64,000 nucleotides of DNA from positions 75,111,254 through 75,175,253 of the forward strand of contig CM028378.1 of NCBI GenBank assembly GCA_013146195.2, in the 5' to 3' direction. Under the pieces are notes generated by a model. The model did not search any database and had not been told where the DNA came from. It worked only from the letters and a program-made list of their open reading frames with translations. This DNA comes from Codonopsis lanceolata. Lineage: Eukaryota > Streptophyta > Magnoliopsida > Asterales > Campanulaceae. The position numbers and the translations under genes were made by a program. Of the stretch, positions 21,290 through 33,066 are shown in pieces; within the stretch, counting starts at the first letter, position 1, and every line of letters starts with the position of its first letter.

Positions 21290-23494
21290 AGGCGCAAATA
21301 CTTGTGTAGGACGGTCTTATGGATCCTAGATCCGTAAGACGGAGTCTCATTTAAAAATTTACGGTTTAATAATTAAATATGTTAATAAAAATATTAATAA
21401 GTTGTTAGTCAAGTTGGCTGGAGGCGCAAACCTAAATCTTTAGGGATTGCTGGTCAGCGGTTTGAAACTCCATAGTTACATGGTTTTGTTTTAATTCTCA
21501 TTATTGAAAAGTTCATCTATTTGCTCTGGTGCCCCTTTACTTTCAATATTTGCCCTCTGTTAACCATCCGTTAACATTAATTGCCTTGGGATACTTGACA
21601 GATCCTAACGAACTTTGACGAAATGCTAAATGACATATTTAAAGCCAAACATGACACATTGAAAACACAAAAAATGACACATTTTAATGTTAAAAGTGAC
21701 AATATAAAGGGAAATTTATTATAATTCTCATTAAAATACAAAGTAACACTGTTAATACTAAAAAGTGACACATTTCAATGTTAAAAGTGACACTATAAAT
21801 GAAAATTTATTATAAATCTTATTAAAATAGAAAGTAACACTCTTAATACTAAAAAATGACAATCTTAATACTAAAAAGTGACACATTTAATACTAAAAAG
21901 TGACACTCTTCCTTAAAAGAATTTACCGGACCAAAATGAATCATCTCGTGTTTCAAGTTCATCTACTACATGCCTAGATCCTACTTGCTCTGTTACGAAG
22001 GGAATGAGAAAAAAATTAAGGGAAGTATTGAAAAGGGCAAGAAAAAGACTACTGATTTTTCTGATTCCCATCAAGCAAAGGAATTTGGTTCCAAGACTCC
22101 TAATACTCAGTTATTTTAGACATATTTTCAGTAAATTTTGTAAGTTTGAGTAAGAAACATATACTTTACCTTGAAAAAGTTATGGTTTTGTGTTTTTAAC
22201 GATTGACACTTGAGATTATATACATTTCTACGAATGAGAAGATATATTTCAGTAGTGTTCAATTGGTTATTGCTGCTAAAATCACTAGCCCAAAAGTGAC
22301 AGACTTTAGTCCTAAAAGTAACACACTCCAGGCCTAAAAGTGAAACTCTTATTGATACAAATTGTATGATTATAAAAATAGGTTGTTTTACCAAAAGTGA
22401 CACACCTAATGCCTAAAAGTGACACAATTAATACCTAAAAGTGACACACTAAACGTGACACTTATGAATAAAAATTAAAAGATTAAAAGTGATTTTTTGT
22501 TGCCAAAAGTGACAAATGTAAAACTTAAAAGCGACATATTCTATATTTAAAAGTGACACTCTGATTTAAAGTAATTAAGTAAAACTTAATCAAACCTAAG
22601 GCAATAAGTGACACTCTTCCTTAAAGAATTTACCGGACCAAAATGAATCATCTCGTATTTCAAGTTTATCTACTACATGCCTAGATCATAATCGCTCTGC
22701 TACGAAGGAATGAGAAAAAATTAAGGGAAGTATTGAAAATGACAAGAAAAAGACTACTGATTTTTCTGATTCTCATCAAGCCAAGGAATTTGGTTCCAAG
22801 ACTCCTAATACTCAGTTATTTTATACATATTTTCAGTAAATTTTGTAAGTTTGAGTAAGAAACATATACTTTACCTTGAAAAAGTTATGATGTTATGCTT
22901 TTAACTATTGACACTTGAGATTATATACATTTCTACGAATGAGAAGATATATTTCAGTAGTGTTCAATTGGTTATTGTTGTTAAAATCACTAGCCCAAAA
23001 GTGACAGACTTTAGTCCTAAAAGTAACACACTCCAAGCCTAAAAGTGAAACTCTTATTGATACAAATTGTATGATTATAAAAATAGGTTGTTTTACCAAA
23101 AGTAACACACCTAATACCTAAAAGTGACACACTAAACGTGACACTTATGAATAAAAATTAAAAGATTAAAAGTGATTTTTTTTTACCAAAAGTGACACAC
23201 GTAAAACGTAAAAGCGACACATTCTATGTTTAAAAGTGACACTCTGATTTAAAGTAATTAAGTAAAACTTAATCAAACCTAAAACAACAATTATCCAAAA
23301 GTGACACACTTTTGTTCTCAAAACATTGAAGAGTTTCGAACCAAAGACCACCCACGCCAACATTAAAACCTTAACCAACTCACTAGGAACCAACTCAACT
23401 AGACTATTCTTGTTATTTCTTGTAACATATTATTTATTTATTATGATCCGTAAATTTTTAAATGGGGCAAGACCGTCTTACAGGAGACCACCTC
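21290..23494. mobile_element. 2.2-kb non-autonomous TIR transposon
   Basis: Flanked by ATATATTA (21282-21289 and 23495-23502), and absent from the right arm, where CTATATATATTAATGGGATC (about 37390) is the empty site. The inverted ends share GACGGTCTTA/G and CATTTAAAAATTTACGG. Read inward, the right end starts GAGGTGGTCTCCTGTAAGAC. The left end has about 28 bp extra. An 8-bp duplication (9 with one mismatch) fits hAT or Mutator-like elements; I cannot decide which. The interior carries no transposase but a large array of GTGACAC motifs. Confidence 0.72.
21640..23310. repeat. GTGACAC motif array with a 708-bp tandem duplication
   Basis: More than twenty copies of AAAAGTGACAC or close variants, on one strand only, at irregular spacings of about 14 to 60 bp. 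The array also contains a long direct duplication: CTTCCTTAAA...GAATTTACCGGACC at 21908 recurs at 22616 (period about 708 bp) and remains alignable through ACTCTGATTTAAAGTAATTA (22558 and 23240). The several short minus-strand frames are the repeat read as protein and not genes. Confidence 0.8.
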
Positions 23495-23502
23495 ATATAT
23501 TA

Positions 23503-24470
23503 ATGGGTTCAGTCCTATCGTTTTCGGTCATGTTCTAACAATTTCACTAATTGGTTTTGACTAATATTATCCGCTCAATAATTTAATTATTTCGGTTCAA
23601 ACATACAATTTTTGATCATGCATTAAACTTGTATTTTTTTTTCTTCCAATTATGAGGTTTATATATTTTTTTCAGCATATTATACACGTCTCTTATATTA
23701 TTTTAATTATATTAAACAATATGAGAGTTGTTAATTGGTCAAATCCTAATAGTTTTCGATTTTTTCGGCTAATTTTACTCATCTTGTATATCTATAATAC
23801 TGTTTTACAAAGATTCTACGGTCATGATTAAAAGTTATCTTCACATATGCGACACCGGTTACAAAACGGTTAAAAATCGTAAGTTTTGAAATTTGAAATA
23901 TTTGTTTTTTTTTTATTTTTAACTGTTATCTGGCCTTTTTTTTTCGGCCCGCAATTTCATATACAAATTATTAATTAATCCATCCGTTCCGGGCAAAGAG
24001 GCCTAGTTTGAAAGTCAATTTTTAAAAAAAATAATAATATTTTTAATAGTTCATTTCCACAAAGATCTATTTCATTTATTGATAAATTCTCAACCGACGC
24101 CATGCCATCTAAGACAGCACAAGAGTACTAGTTACTAATTATACTAAATCGTATTAAAGACGACTTTCGGCTTAACCCTAACGGTTTTCGATCCAACACT
24201 AATGGTTTCGGTCTCTAATAGATTTGGTTTAAGCGGTCCTCTGCAATTTGTAACCCTAACTATTTCGGCTCGAACATGCTACTTTCGGTCCAATTAACAT
24301 CTCTAGTTACATCACTTCTTCTTTTTTTCCTGTTATGTTACATTATCTCCACTTTAAAAATAAAAAAAATATTAAGCCTCTATCTACTAATTATCTACTA
24401 TTAAAAACTTCTCAACAACTTTTTAATAGATCTCATTTTATCTATACAACTTTTACTTTGATATAATATA
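23503..24470. other. Arm DNA without genes
   Basis: Collinear with the inverted segment about 36780-37391. Words such as TTTTCGGTC, GTTTCGGT and TTCGGCTC recur irregularly (23510-24300). No coding supported. Confidence 0.45.
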
Positions 24471-24718
24471 CTTTATTCGTTTTCAAATTATCGTCTTTAT
24501 TTCTTTTCTAAAATAATTGTCCTCTTTCAAAATTTTCTCTTTTAGAAAATACATTTACCACTTTACCTTTATCTTTTTTACCTATTTTAATTATGAGCAT
24601 ATGTTCAAGGGCATTAAGAAAACTACATATTTCACCAAGCAATATTTATAATATAGACAATTACTTCTTTTTAAACGATGTAATGAGTCAAAGAGGACGA
24701 TAATTTGAAAATTGAGGA
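24471..24718. mobile_element. Stowaway-type MITE (shared by both arms)
   Basis: TA-flanked; ends CTTTATTCGTTTTCAAATTA and TAATTTGAAAATTGAGGA. The inverted counterpart is at about 36527-36766, so this insertion predates the arm duplication. Confidence 0.55.
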
Positions 24719-25193
24719 TATATTTCGTTAAAATGTATCTCTGAGTTGTTTTCAAAGTGGTTCTTGGAACTCTTGGATGTAATCTTAAAATACATGTGTT
24801 GAATTATCTACTTCATCAACTGTTTCTTCTACCAAAATCATCATGTTGGTCCTTTAATTATTGCCCAACAAATTTGGAGCAATGTGTGGATGTCTACTAA
24901 TGGATGCCTAATAAGTTTTATTGAATATTTTATAATGAATATTTTTGGATGAAAGTGGCCATGTTTCCTGATCCAACATTACAAGGCTCCTCTCATAGCT
25001 AAAGGTTTTCATCAATATAACGTTTTACATATAACGTTTTACATCGAACGTTTTACATCTTGTCTTCTCTTTAAAGAAGGGTGGGTGCATTTAAAACTTG
25101 AGAGAGACAGCTACCCAACCCAACTGTTGGTCAACATGTCTCTCACATTCAAATTAAGGCTTTAATTGATTGAATTTTGATCCGAATTCAATA

Positions 25194-26200
25194 CTCCCTC
25201 GGTCCTAATAGCATCCACAATAATTACACTCTAAAACATCTTTTATATAATCCCCTAAACCTTTTTAAAGGTCCTTTAAAAAAATTTCAACTCCAATGAA
25301 CACCCTCTATATAACCCTTTGAATTTGTGACAACTTAATTAACAAACCTAATTATCAATATATTTCTATTTTTTATTTTTTTATTTTCTTACCACAATTG
25401 AAATAAAATATTTATACTTTTAAATTTTATATTTTATGAAAAATATATTATATGTTTTGATTATATCAATTATTTTTATTTAAAGAAAGTCTTGTCACAC
25501 TTTTTAATATTATCAATATACCCATAATTTTAAGTTATAAATAACAAAAAAGAGAATTGATAGTGCAAAAAATACACTAAATTAATTGAAAAAGAAAATA
25601 GAAAAAATGGAAAGCATACCATCATCAAAGTGATTATGTGAGTTGAGTTGTTAATTCATAGGCTCTCCATTCTAGCACATCAAAATTTTGGCCAAAAACT
25701 GGATGTTCTGATCAAGCCAAAAAAAATTCAGTTTTTGTCGTCTTCTTTAAATTTTGGAACAATTTTTTTGAAAATGAACGAATACTAGGAAGAAGACCAA
25801 TGGAGAAGGAGATAGGTGGAGGAGAGAGAAGAAATAGATGAATGAAGGTCGGCTAATACTCACCCAATAAGTTGGGGAAGATTTAGCTTTTTTTAGGGAT
25901 AGGGTGATTGATAGGGTGTCCATTGTGGGGATTAAGTGTGGTAAAAAAACCCTAAAAAGGATTTTAGGGTGTTAATAAAGGGAATCACCGTGGATGCTCT
26001 AAATAATTGTACGACGTTAATTCAGTTTAATGTGTAGTTTCCTTTAAAACTCATGTGTATGAGTCCATAATTAAAATAAAGTGAAAAAGTAAAGGTAAAG
26101 TGGTAAAAGTGGGCTTCTAAAAAAGTAAATTTCAAACTGGATAATTATTTTGAGACGGACGAAAAAGGAAAGGAGGACGATAATTTAGGGATAGAGGGAG
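25194..26200. mobile_element. Stowaway MITE split by a Tourist MITE
   Basis: TA duplication at 25192-25193 and 26201-26202; ends CTCCCTCGGTCC and GGGATAGAGGGAG. The uninterrupted counterpart in the right arm is at 35726-35927. Copy 1 of family R (at 14505) has no insertion. The order is therefore: family-R duplication, Stowaway insertion, arm duplication, Tourist insertion. Confidence 0.75.
25209..25999. mobile_element. Tourist/PIF-Harbinger MITE
   Basis: Flanked by TAA (25206-25208, 26000-26002). The ends TAGCATCCACAATAATTACA and (inward from the right) GAGCATCCACGGTGATTCCC are inverted repeats, with ACACTCTAAAA/ACACCCTAAAA following. 791 bp, no transposase frame. Confidence 0.75.
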
Positions 26201-27377
26201 TATTATTTTTCGGATATATATTTAGTTTTTAAATTTGATTATCCGATTTTGATCTGAATCTAAAAATCTAATCTAATATGGATTAAGGTGTTTCGATTCG
26301 TTAACAATTTGATCCGATCTGATATAAAAAATATATTAATATCATAAATATAAAAATTACTATTAATAAATTTTTAATCATTAATCATTACTAATTCAAC
26401 TAAATATAAATTTTTTGACCAATTATAAGATCATACTAACATTATTATTCAAGTTTATGTAAGTTAAAAACATATATTTTCAATTTTATTCAACTTTTGA
26501 TTAAGCAAAAATACATCGATATTAATTTTATTCGGTACTTTAATTAGGGGCTAATAAAATCTGAATCCGAAAATTTAGGATATTGATCGAGCTTTCAAAT
26601 ATCTAAAAGATAATCAGATCCGATCAAAGTTCGATAATTTCTTAATAAATCGGATAATGAATTTAACGTATTCAATCCGAATCCGATCCATTATCAGACT
26701 TACATTCAATGCTCCAAATTGGCCTATGTTATGTACAATGAGGAAGCAACATTTACTCCCCCAAACTACACATATCATTAAAAATAAATAAACAATATCT
26801 TTATTCTACTCTAATCTACCCAACAAAAAAACTTTTTTCAGCGGTGGCACAAACTCCAATAATTTTACATATTCTATCATTTCTATCTAAATTATATTAT
26901 ATCTTTATACATTATATATTAATAAATAATTTTGTTTAGGCAATATATATTTTTTATTGCATAAATTACAAAATTCAATATTAAATTAAGGTTTAAATCT
27001 CAATTTGGTCACCCTACTTTCGGCCAAAAGTCATTAAGCTCACTCTACATTTTTTTTCCTCAATTTAATCACTCTACTTAGATATAAATATCAAGTTCAT
27101 CACTCCGTCCAATTATTTTGTTGGAAACTTTAAATTTTTTTTGAAAATCCAAAAATACCCTTCCAGTTATAAGACAATTAAATGCCTCGATTAAATCGGA
27201 TAGCCTCCGTGGAACTCGTCCAAATTTCATCCAAATTTCACACAAATTTATCTGTCCTCTTATCATCCACCCACCCCTCCCCTCATCTATCCCCTCTCTC
27301 TCCCGACCAGCCGCCTCTCTCTCTCTTTCCCACCTCCGCCTCCTTCTCACCTGCTGATCCAATACCCGGTTTATGGA

Positions 27378-28135
27378 ATGACGGACAAGCTACCACCAAC
27401 GATGAATCTCTGGTTGGCGGATGAAAATGCGTCAATGATGGAAGCATTAATGAGCTCCGACATGACGTCGTCATTTTGGGCTAACCTAACGCCGACTCCC
27501 GCTCCGGTTCCTCCATCTTCATCCTCCGCTTTAACCTCAACCGACCCTACCAAAACCCTAATTCAATCCCAAATTTCAATCAAGAAAGCCTCCAACAACG
27601 CCTTCAAGCCTTAATCTCAACCGACCCTACCAAAACCCTACTTCAATCCCACCCTTTCAATCAAGAAAGCCTCCAACAACGCCTTCAAGCCTTAATCAAA
27701 GACGCGAGGGAGAGCTGGACTTACGCGATTTTCTGGCAATCCTCTGTCGTCAATTACACGGGCCCGTCGTTGTTAGGATGGGGTGATGGGTACTATAAAG
27801 GCGAAGAAAATAAGGACAAGCGCATAAATCTGGCCACGACAGCTTCGATTGCCGAACAAGAGCACCGAAAGAAGGTCCTTCGTGAGCTCGATTCGTTAAT
27901 TTTCGGATCGCAAGTTCCGGAAAGCGACGCCGTCGATGAAGAAGTCACCGACACCGAGTGGTTCTTCCTCGTCTCGATGACTCCGTTTGTTAATGGTAGC
28001 GGCTTCTAGGTCGCTTTCTATAATTTCGCCCCTGTTTGGGTTACCGGGCGGGACATGCTTGCTCAATCCCACTGAGAGCGCAGCACTTGGTTTGAGAATG
28101 GAGATGCCGACACTGTTTGGGGCTTATTGATGTAG
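27378..28135 (+). pseudogene. Captured N-terminal fragment of a MYC2-type bHLH transcription factor
   Basis: Begins at the original start codon: MTDKLPPTMNLW, DENASMMEALMSSDM, later WTYAIFWQSS, LLGWGDGYYKGEENKDKR, AEQEHRKKVLRELDSLIFGS and DEEVTDTEWFFLVSM. From knowledge of the family this is the JAZ-interacting domain and acidic activation region of MYC2/3/4 proteins, the master regulators of jasmonate responses. An 80-bp tandem duplication (27536-27695) shifts the frame before the JAZ-interacting region. A stop follows at 28007-28009, and recognisable homology (PVWVTGRDML) fades by about 28135. The bHLH DNA-binding domain is missing. The CT-rich sequence upstream (27240-27360) looks like the parental 5' UTR. 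The parental gene is not in this window. Confidence 0.85.
27536..27695. repeat. 80-bp tandem duplication in the MYC2 fragment
   Basis: CTCAACCGACCCTACCAAAA starts at 27536 and again at 27616; both units end GCCTTCAAGCCTTAAT. Eighty is not a multiple of three, so the duplication shifts the reading frame of the captured gene. Confidence 0.9.
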
Positions 28136-28940
28136 AGATTTATTTTTTCGTTTGAACCCTTAACTTTTAATATTGAAACTAAAACCCTTCAACTTAATAA
28201 GGGAATTTTGGTCTTTTCAATGATTTCCATCCAACATAACGGACAAAAATGACTCAAGTGACCTTATTGAATACCGAAACCAAATAGAGTGATTAAATTG
28301 AAGAAAAAAAAAGTAAAGTGAGCTTAATGACTTTTGGCCGAAAGTAGGGTGACCAAATTGAGATTTAAACCTTAAATTAATTTGTAATAATAATATTTTT
28401 CAAATATTAATAATCATTATAAAAAATAGAACAAGCATAATGAAAAATAGATAAAGGAAAATTCAAAATATTGTCGAAAATTGATTTATCCAAATGGAGC
28501 AAACCAAATTTCTATTTATAGATAAAAATGTGTAGATATTTTTTTTAAAAAATTAAAATAATAATAATAATATATTTTGAGGTGAAAAAAGGTTAAAACG
28601 GGATAAAAATAAAAATCACCGAACCACTCACATTGCACACATGGAAAGCTTGTTGGAAGGGATGTCAACCACATTTTCCTAATTAGTGTGTGTGATGCTC
28701 TTTCTTTGGATGTCGTTTTTAAGATCTTACTAACATTATTATTCATGTTTGTGTATGCTAAAAAATGAATTTTTAATTTTATTTAACTTTTGATTAAGCA
28801 AAAATGCATCAACATTAATTTTATTCAAGACTTTAATTAGGGGCTAATAAAATCTGAATCCAAAAATTTAGGATATTGATCGAGCTTTCAAATATCTAAA
28901 AAATAATCAGATTCGATCTAATCAGATAATTTTTTAATAA

Positions 28941-29212
28941 GGGCTCGTTTGGTGCAGCGTTTTTAAAACGCAGCGTTTTCAAAATTAACGGAGTTTTATA
29001 TTTGTAAACACGTTTGGAAAATTATTTGAAAACACTATTTTTCATAAACAGATTAGTTGAAAACGTAACATATTTTTAAACGCTACAAATTGAGCGTTTT
29101 AAAACGCTTACGTTTTTAAAACGCCGCTTTTAAAACGCCGCATTGAAACACTTTTAAAGAGAAAACGCAACGCACAACTGCTTTTGACCAAAACACTCCA
29201 CCAAACAAACAC
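28941..29212. mobile_element. Tourist/PIF-Harbinger MITE
   Basis: TAA at 28938-28940 and 29213-29215. The ends GGGCTCGTTTGGTGCAGCG and (inward from the right) GTGTTTGTTTGGTGGAGTG are inverted repeats. The interior is rich in AAAACGC words. The right arm has the empty site (TTAATAAATCGGATAATG, inverted, about 34365). Confidence 0.8.
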
Positions 29213-29978
29213 TAAATCGGATAATGAATTTGACTGATCGGATCTATTGACGTACCTACATTCAACGCTCCAAATTGGCCTATGATTTGGAAAAGACTAT
29301 AATGCCTTTTTCCCGAATTCATTTCAATCCCATTGAAAAAAACCTTAACCCTATATTCATGAGATCCACGCATAACTTTCAAGAATTATTTGATGATTTC
29401 AATTTAAGTCACCATTTTTCCAATCAATTAGTTCTAGCAGCTTGATTTGTGATTACTCACACACATGGAGTGAGAACTGGTTCTTAATTTCTGTAAAAAT
29501 AATAAAAATCACAATTTTGTTAAATTATCCCAAATCTAAAGTTAAAAAGAAAAATAGATTGAAAGTAATTTACTTTCTCGTTTTCTTTTTCTCATGAATT
29601 CTTCGAACAATTCCACAACAACGAAAGAAAAATAAAAAAATACACCTTATTTTCGTTCATAGGGTTTAATTATAACATAATCATGTATGAAAAGACTAAA
29701 TCTAATTACAAATTGTTGTCAAAGGAAGTTGTTTAATTAAATCTGGGTCAAGGAAGTAATTAACATGAAAATGATCGAACGCAACTGCAAGGATTATTTT
29801 GGAGTGCCCTTTAATTGATTTATTCTTGTAACTCCATCAAATCAAACACCAAATCACGTATAGTTTATTAAAAACCAATAAATTAAATTATTTGATACTC
29901 CAACTATTTTAAATAACCCTATTATCTTTTATCTTAAAAATGATTTGATATCCAACAAAACAAAAATGTCTTTTATTT

Positions 29979-30078
29979 NNNNNNNNNNNNNNNNNNNNNN
30001 NNNNNNNNNNNNNNNNNNNNNNNNNNNNNNNNNNNNNNNNNNNNNNNNNNNNNNNNNNNNNNNNNNNNNNNNNNNNNN
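29979..30078. other. Assembly gap (100 N)
   Basis: Exactly 100 Ns, the usual placeholder for a gap of unknown length. It sits at the inner edge of the left arm: the last bases before it (CAACAAAACAAAAATG) correspond to the inverted sequence near 33545-33580. Confidence 0.99.
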
Positions 30079-31924
30079 TTGTAGAAATAAAACTAAGTAT
30101 AAATATGTGACTCACAGTTGAAATTTTAAACTTGAAATGATAATATTCATTCTTTAACTGGCTTAAATATCAAATCTATCATCCTACTTCGAGTTTTTAT
30201 TCATTAACACCATCTTGCTATTTTTTTTTCAACAATTTCATCATTACACTTTAGTAACTCCATCATTTTCCGTCTTGGTTTTGGATTAAAAATATTAACG
30301 GAAGTAAATTCTAATTAGTAACTGAAAACAATTGAAAATCCAAAAATATCTTTATATAAACAATTTATTTGATACATATTTACATGTTTATTTAATATTT
30401 GTCATATTTCTTGTAGTTTTAGAGATCGGATGTTTTGAAATATTATGTAACTTTCTTTAAAGTCGTATATACATGGCTTATAATTAAAGTCATGTGTAAT
30501 GTTGTTTTAAAATGAAAATAAATAAACAAGACAATTTTTTGAAAGCCGACAAAAAGTGAAAGCATGATAATAATGTATTAAGAACTTGGACAAGGTAAAA
30601 ATGTTTATATATTTTAAACCATTTTTATTCTAAAAAATTATCGTTAGATTCTTAGATCCGAAAAATTAAATGTATAAGTTATATTATCTTTTTTTTTTTT
30701 ACAAATATATAGACATTGCATGTTTAAATTTATTTATTAGTAGAAATTTTCAGTTTTTTATTGATTTAAAAAATATAAACAACAAATGCTTCACTTATTC
30801 ATAATTAAATATTATATTCTCTAAATTTTCCTAAATAAAATTGTAAGGAATTTTTTTTTATAATAAATCAATATCCTGAATATATATGTTTGTTATTTTT
30901 AGATATGAAACAAGTAGAAAAAAAAACACTTGATAGTTGGTAAGATCTTGGAGAAAGAAAAATAGTTTATATATTTTAAACTATAATTTTTCTAAGTAAA
31001 AATATATAATGATTAAACTCTATTTTCAAAAAAGTTTAAAAATTTCTAAACATTGAGATAATTGAAATATTCCAAATATAATATTAATTTCTTAAAATAA
31101 TAAGAAAATAAATTATAAAATCTAATAAATCTTAAACATATAATTTTGTTATGTTTAGATCTGCAACATATAGGTTTAAAAAATAACCACATTGGTTGAA
31201 ATTAGTGTCATTAGATAATTTTGACTTCTAATAGTCATTTTCTTTCCCTAAGGCAAAAATCATTGGAAAACCATGTTTACAAAACAAAAATGAAGAACAG
31301 TTGAAGTATTGTTTGAATGGAAAGTCAAACATAATTTGTTAGTGAACTCTTTCCTTTTACTATGAGATCTTAGAAGGCATCGAGAAATTTGGGAAAATAG
31401 GTCCTCAGTGTTTTTTTGGAACAAAATTTGAAACTGAGGGTCATCCTAAATGAAGCGTTAAACAAACAAATGAGAAAAATTGTTAGGGTTTTGTGTTTTA
31501 GACGACAAATATAATAGGGTAGAATTTGTGTTTGAATATTTATATTTAGCTAATGTAAATTTGAATGTACATGACCTACTTGCTCAAGGTTAATAAGTTT
31601 ACATTAAATGTAATCTAAGTTTTAAAGGTTAGACTTATTTAATGCTAATCTATTTTTAATAACAGGATGTGTACAAAAATTTATCCAAACTCATTAAGTG
31701 GATAAAGGTTTCATGGATAACATCAATTGCCACCCCTAACGGACTCATCCCTCAGCTAGTCAGCAACTTTCTTCGTCTGCCTTCAGTGGTATTATGGTGG
31801 TAGTTGCAGAAATTATGGAGGTGATTAATTGAAATGAAGGGCTGTCACGGAATGGATGATGGAAAGTTATGGATACGTAAAATGAAAGGAAAAAATAAAA
31901 CAATTTATGTTTTCTCAAACAAAC

Positions 31925-32790
31925 TGATTTATGTTTTTAAAAAACAATTATATTTATAAACTCACTTAAAAGTTTCCTTAATTAAGCCCTTAATTAGGTT
32001 AACAAACATGGTCTTAATATTTATAGTAGAGTTAATTATATGTTTTAATCTTTGTGACGGGTAAAACATAATATTTTCTTAGTTTTTAGTAAATAAAACA
32101 TAAAACATAAAAATTAATAAATATAATTAATGATCGGTTGTAAAATATGTTGTGATAATAATATTCATTACACACACTCTCTCGTTAATTATGTATACAT
32201 TATACTCACTCTCTCTCTGGGATGTCCAATAGTTATAACTAATATATGTGTCAGTGTCATAAGTATGGTGTTTGTATGAGATTAGTTCAATGGATGTTTG
32301 AGATAAACAAAACATATAACTAAATGGGTAATTTAAACAAAACTCACAAATGTAGGTTTTATAAACTTATTTACGTTTTTAAAAAACAAATTTATTTATA
32401 AACTCACTTAAAAGTTTCCTGATTAAGCCATTAATTAGGTTAATAAACATGCTATTAATATTTATAATATAGTTAATTATATTTTTTTAATTTTTGTGTC
32501 GGGTTAAATAGAACATTTTCTTAATAACAGATGAGTATTTTTATTTCAAGAGTAATAATGCACTTAGGAAAGTGTTCCAGATTAAAGTTTGTTTCTATAG
32601 TAAATCAACTTCTTGAATTAATAAATGTTTTTAATATATAAAACATAAGAATTAATAAATATAATTATTGATGGATTGTAAAATATATTATGACAATAAT
32701 ACTCATTATACACACTCTCTCATTAATTATGTACACATTACACTTATTTTCTCTTTGAGATATGCAATAATGATAATATTAGATAAACAA
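31925..32790. repeat. Two-unit tandem duplication in the spacer
   Basis: AAACTCACTTAAAAGTTTCC at 31958 recurs at 32400, and ATTAATAAATATAATTA at 32110 recurs at 32652, followed in both by ACACACTCTCTC and TTAATTATGTA. Period about 440-540 bp with indels. Non-coding. Confidence 0.65.
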
Positions 32791-32809
32791 ATATATTGAA
32801 AGAATAATA

Positions 32810-33066
32810 CTCCCTCCGTCTTTAAATTATCATCCTTATTTCCTTTTTCGTCCGTCTTAAAATAATTTTCCAATTTGAAACTTATCTTTTTAGAATATTA
32901 TTTTTACCGTTTTACCTTTACTTTTTCACCATACTTTAATTATGAGTCACATATACATGGATTTAAAAAAAAACTACATATTAAACTAATATAAATAATC
33001 AAGTCAATTATTTTTTTTAATCTATGCATTGGGTCAATTAAGATAATAATTTAAGAATGGAGAGAG
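32810..33066. mobile_element. Stowaway-type MITE
   Basis: TA at 32808-32809 and 33067-33068; ends CTCCCTCCGTCTTTAAATTA and TAATTTAAGAATGGAGAGAG. About 257 bp. Confidence 0.65.

Larger units (their letters stand above)
24800..26830. repeat. Family-R repeat, copy 2
   Basis: Direct homologue of 14160-15420 and inverted homologue of 35080-36250. It holds a Stowaway with a Tourist MITE nested in it, and then the GATCGGAT-rich core (26210-26710). Confidence 0.75.
26990..28371. mobile_element. Pack-MULE 2 carrying a MYC2-like fragment
   Basis: Exact 9-bp target duplication TTAAATTAA (26981-26989 and 28372-28380). Terminal inverted repeats of about 87 bp start GGTTTAAATCTCAATTTGGT, differ at only a handful of positions, and include CACCCTACTTTCGGCC and GTCATTAAGCTCAC. 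The right arm shows the empty site near 34935 (single TTAAATTAA). No transposase. The interior (27180-28140) is foreign gene sequence of much higher GC content. Confidence 0.93.
13253..29978. repeat. Left arm of a large inverted duplication
   Basis: Collinear in inverted order with 33560-44963. Matching blocks (left against right): 13253-13760 against 44963-44725 plus 40021-39700; 18240-18817 against about 38960-38362; 20212-21289 against about 38361-37392; 23495-24760 against about 37391-36300; 24770-26989 against about 36260-34940; 28381-28940 against about 34930-34370; 29213-29978 against about 34367-33560. Left-only insertions are the Helitron 18818-20211, the TIR element 21290-23494, the Tourist MITEs 25209-25999 and 28941-29212, and Pack-MULE 2. 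The segment 13760-18240 has no full counterpart. Substitutions and small indels are frequent, so the arms are not recent identical copies. Confidence 0.85.

Noticed and set aside
21420..21475. tRNA-like A/B box pair (GTTGGCTGGAGG ... GGTTTGAAACTCC), mirrored near 23330-23390
   Set aside because: Resembles a decayed SINE, but lies within the TIR element's subterminal regions and has no tail or TSD, so it is not called separately.
21640..23310. CRISPR-like array of short repeats
   Set aside because: Spacing is irregular, repeats are only 7-11 bp, and the DNA is plant nuclear; no Cas genes.
21577..23393. Several minus-strand frames of 64-91 codons
   Set aside because: They are translations of the GTGACAC repeat array and its 708-bp duplication (two are nearly the same peptide).
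27078..27553. Minus-strand Arg/Glu-rich frames in Pack-MULE 2
   Set aside because: Antisense of the CT-rich 5' UTR and first codons of the MYC2 fragment.
29909..30115. Frame running across the N gap
   Set aside because: Half of it is Ns.
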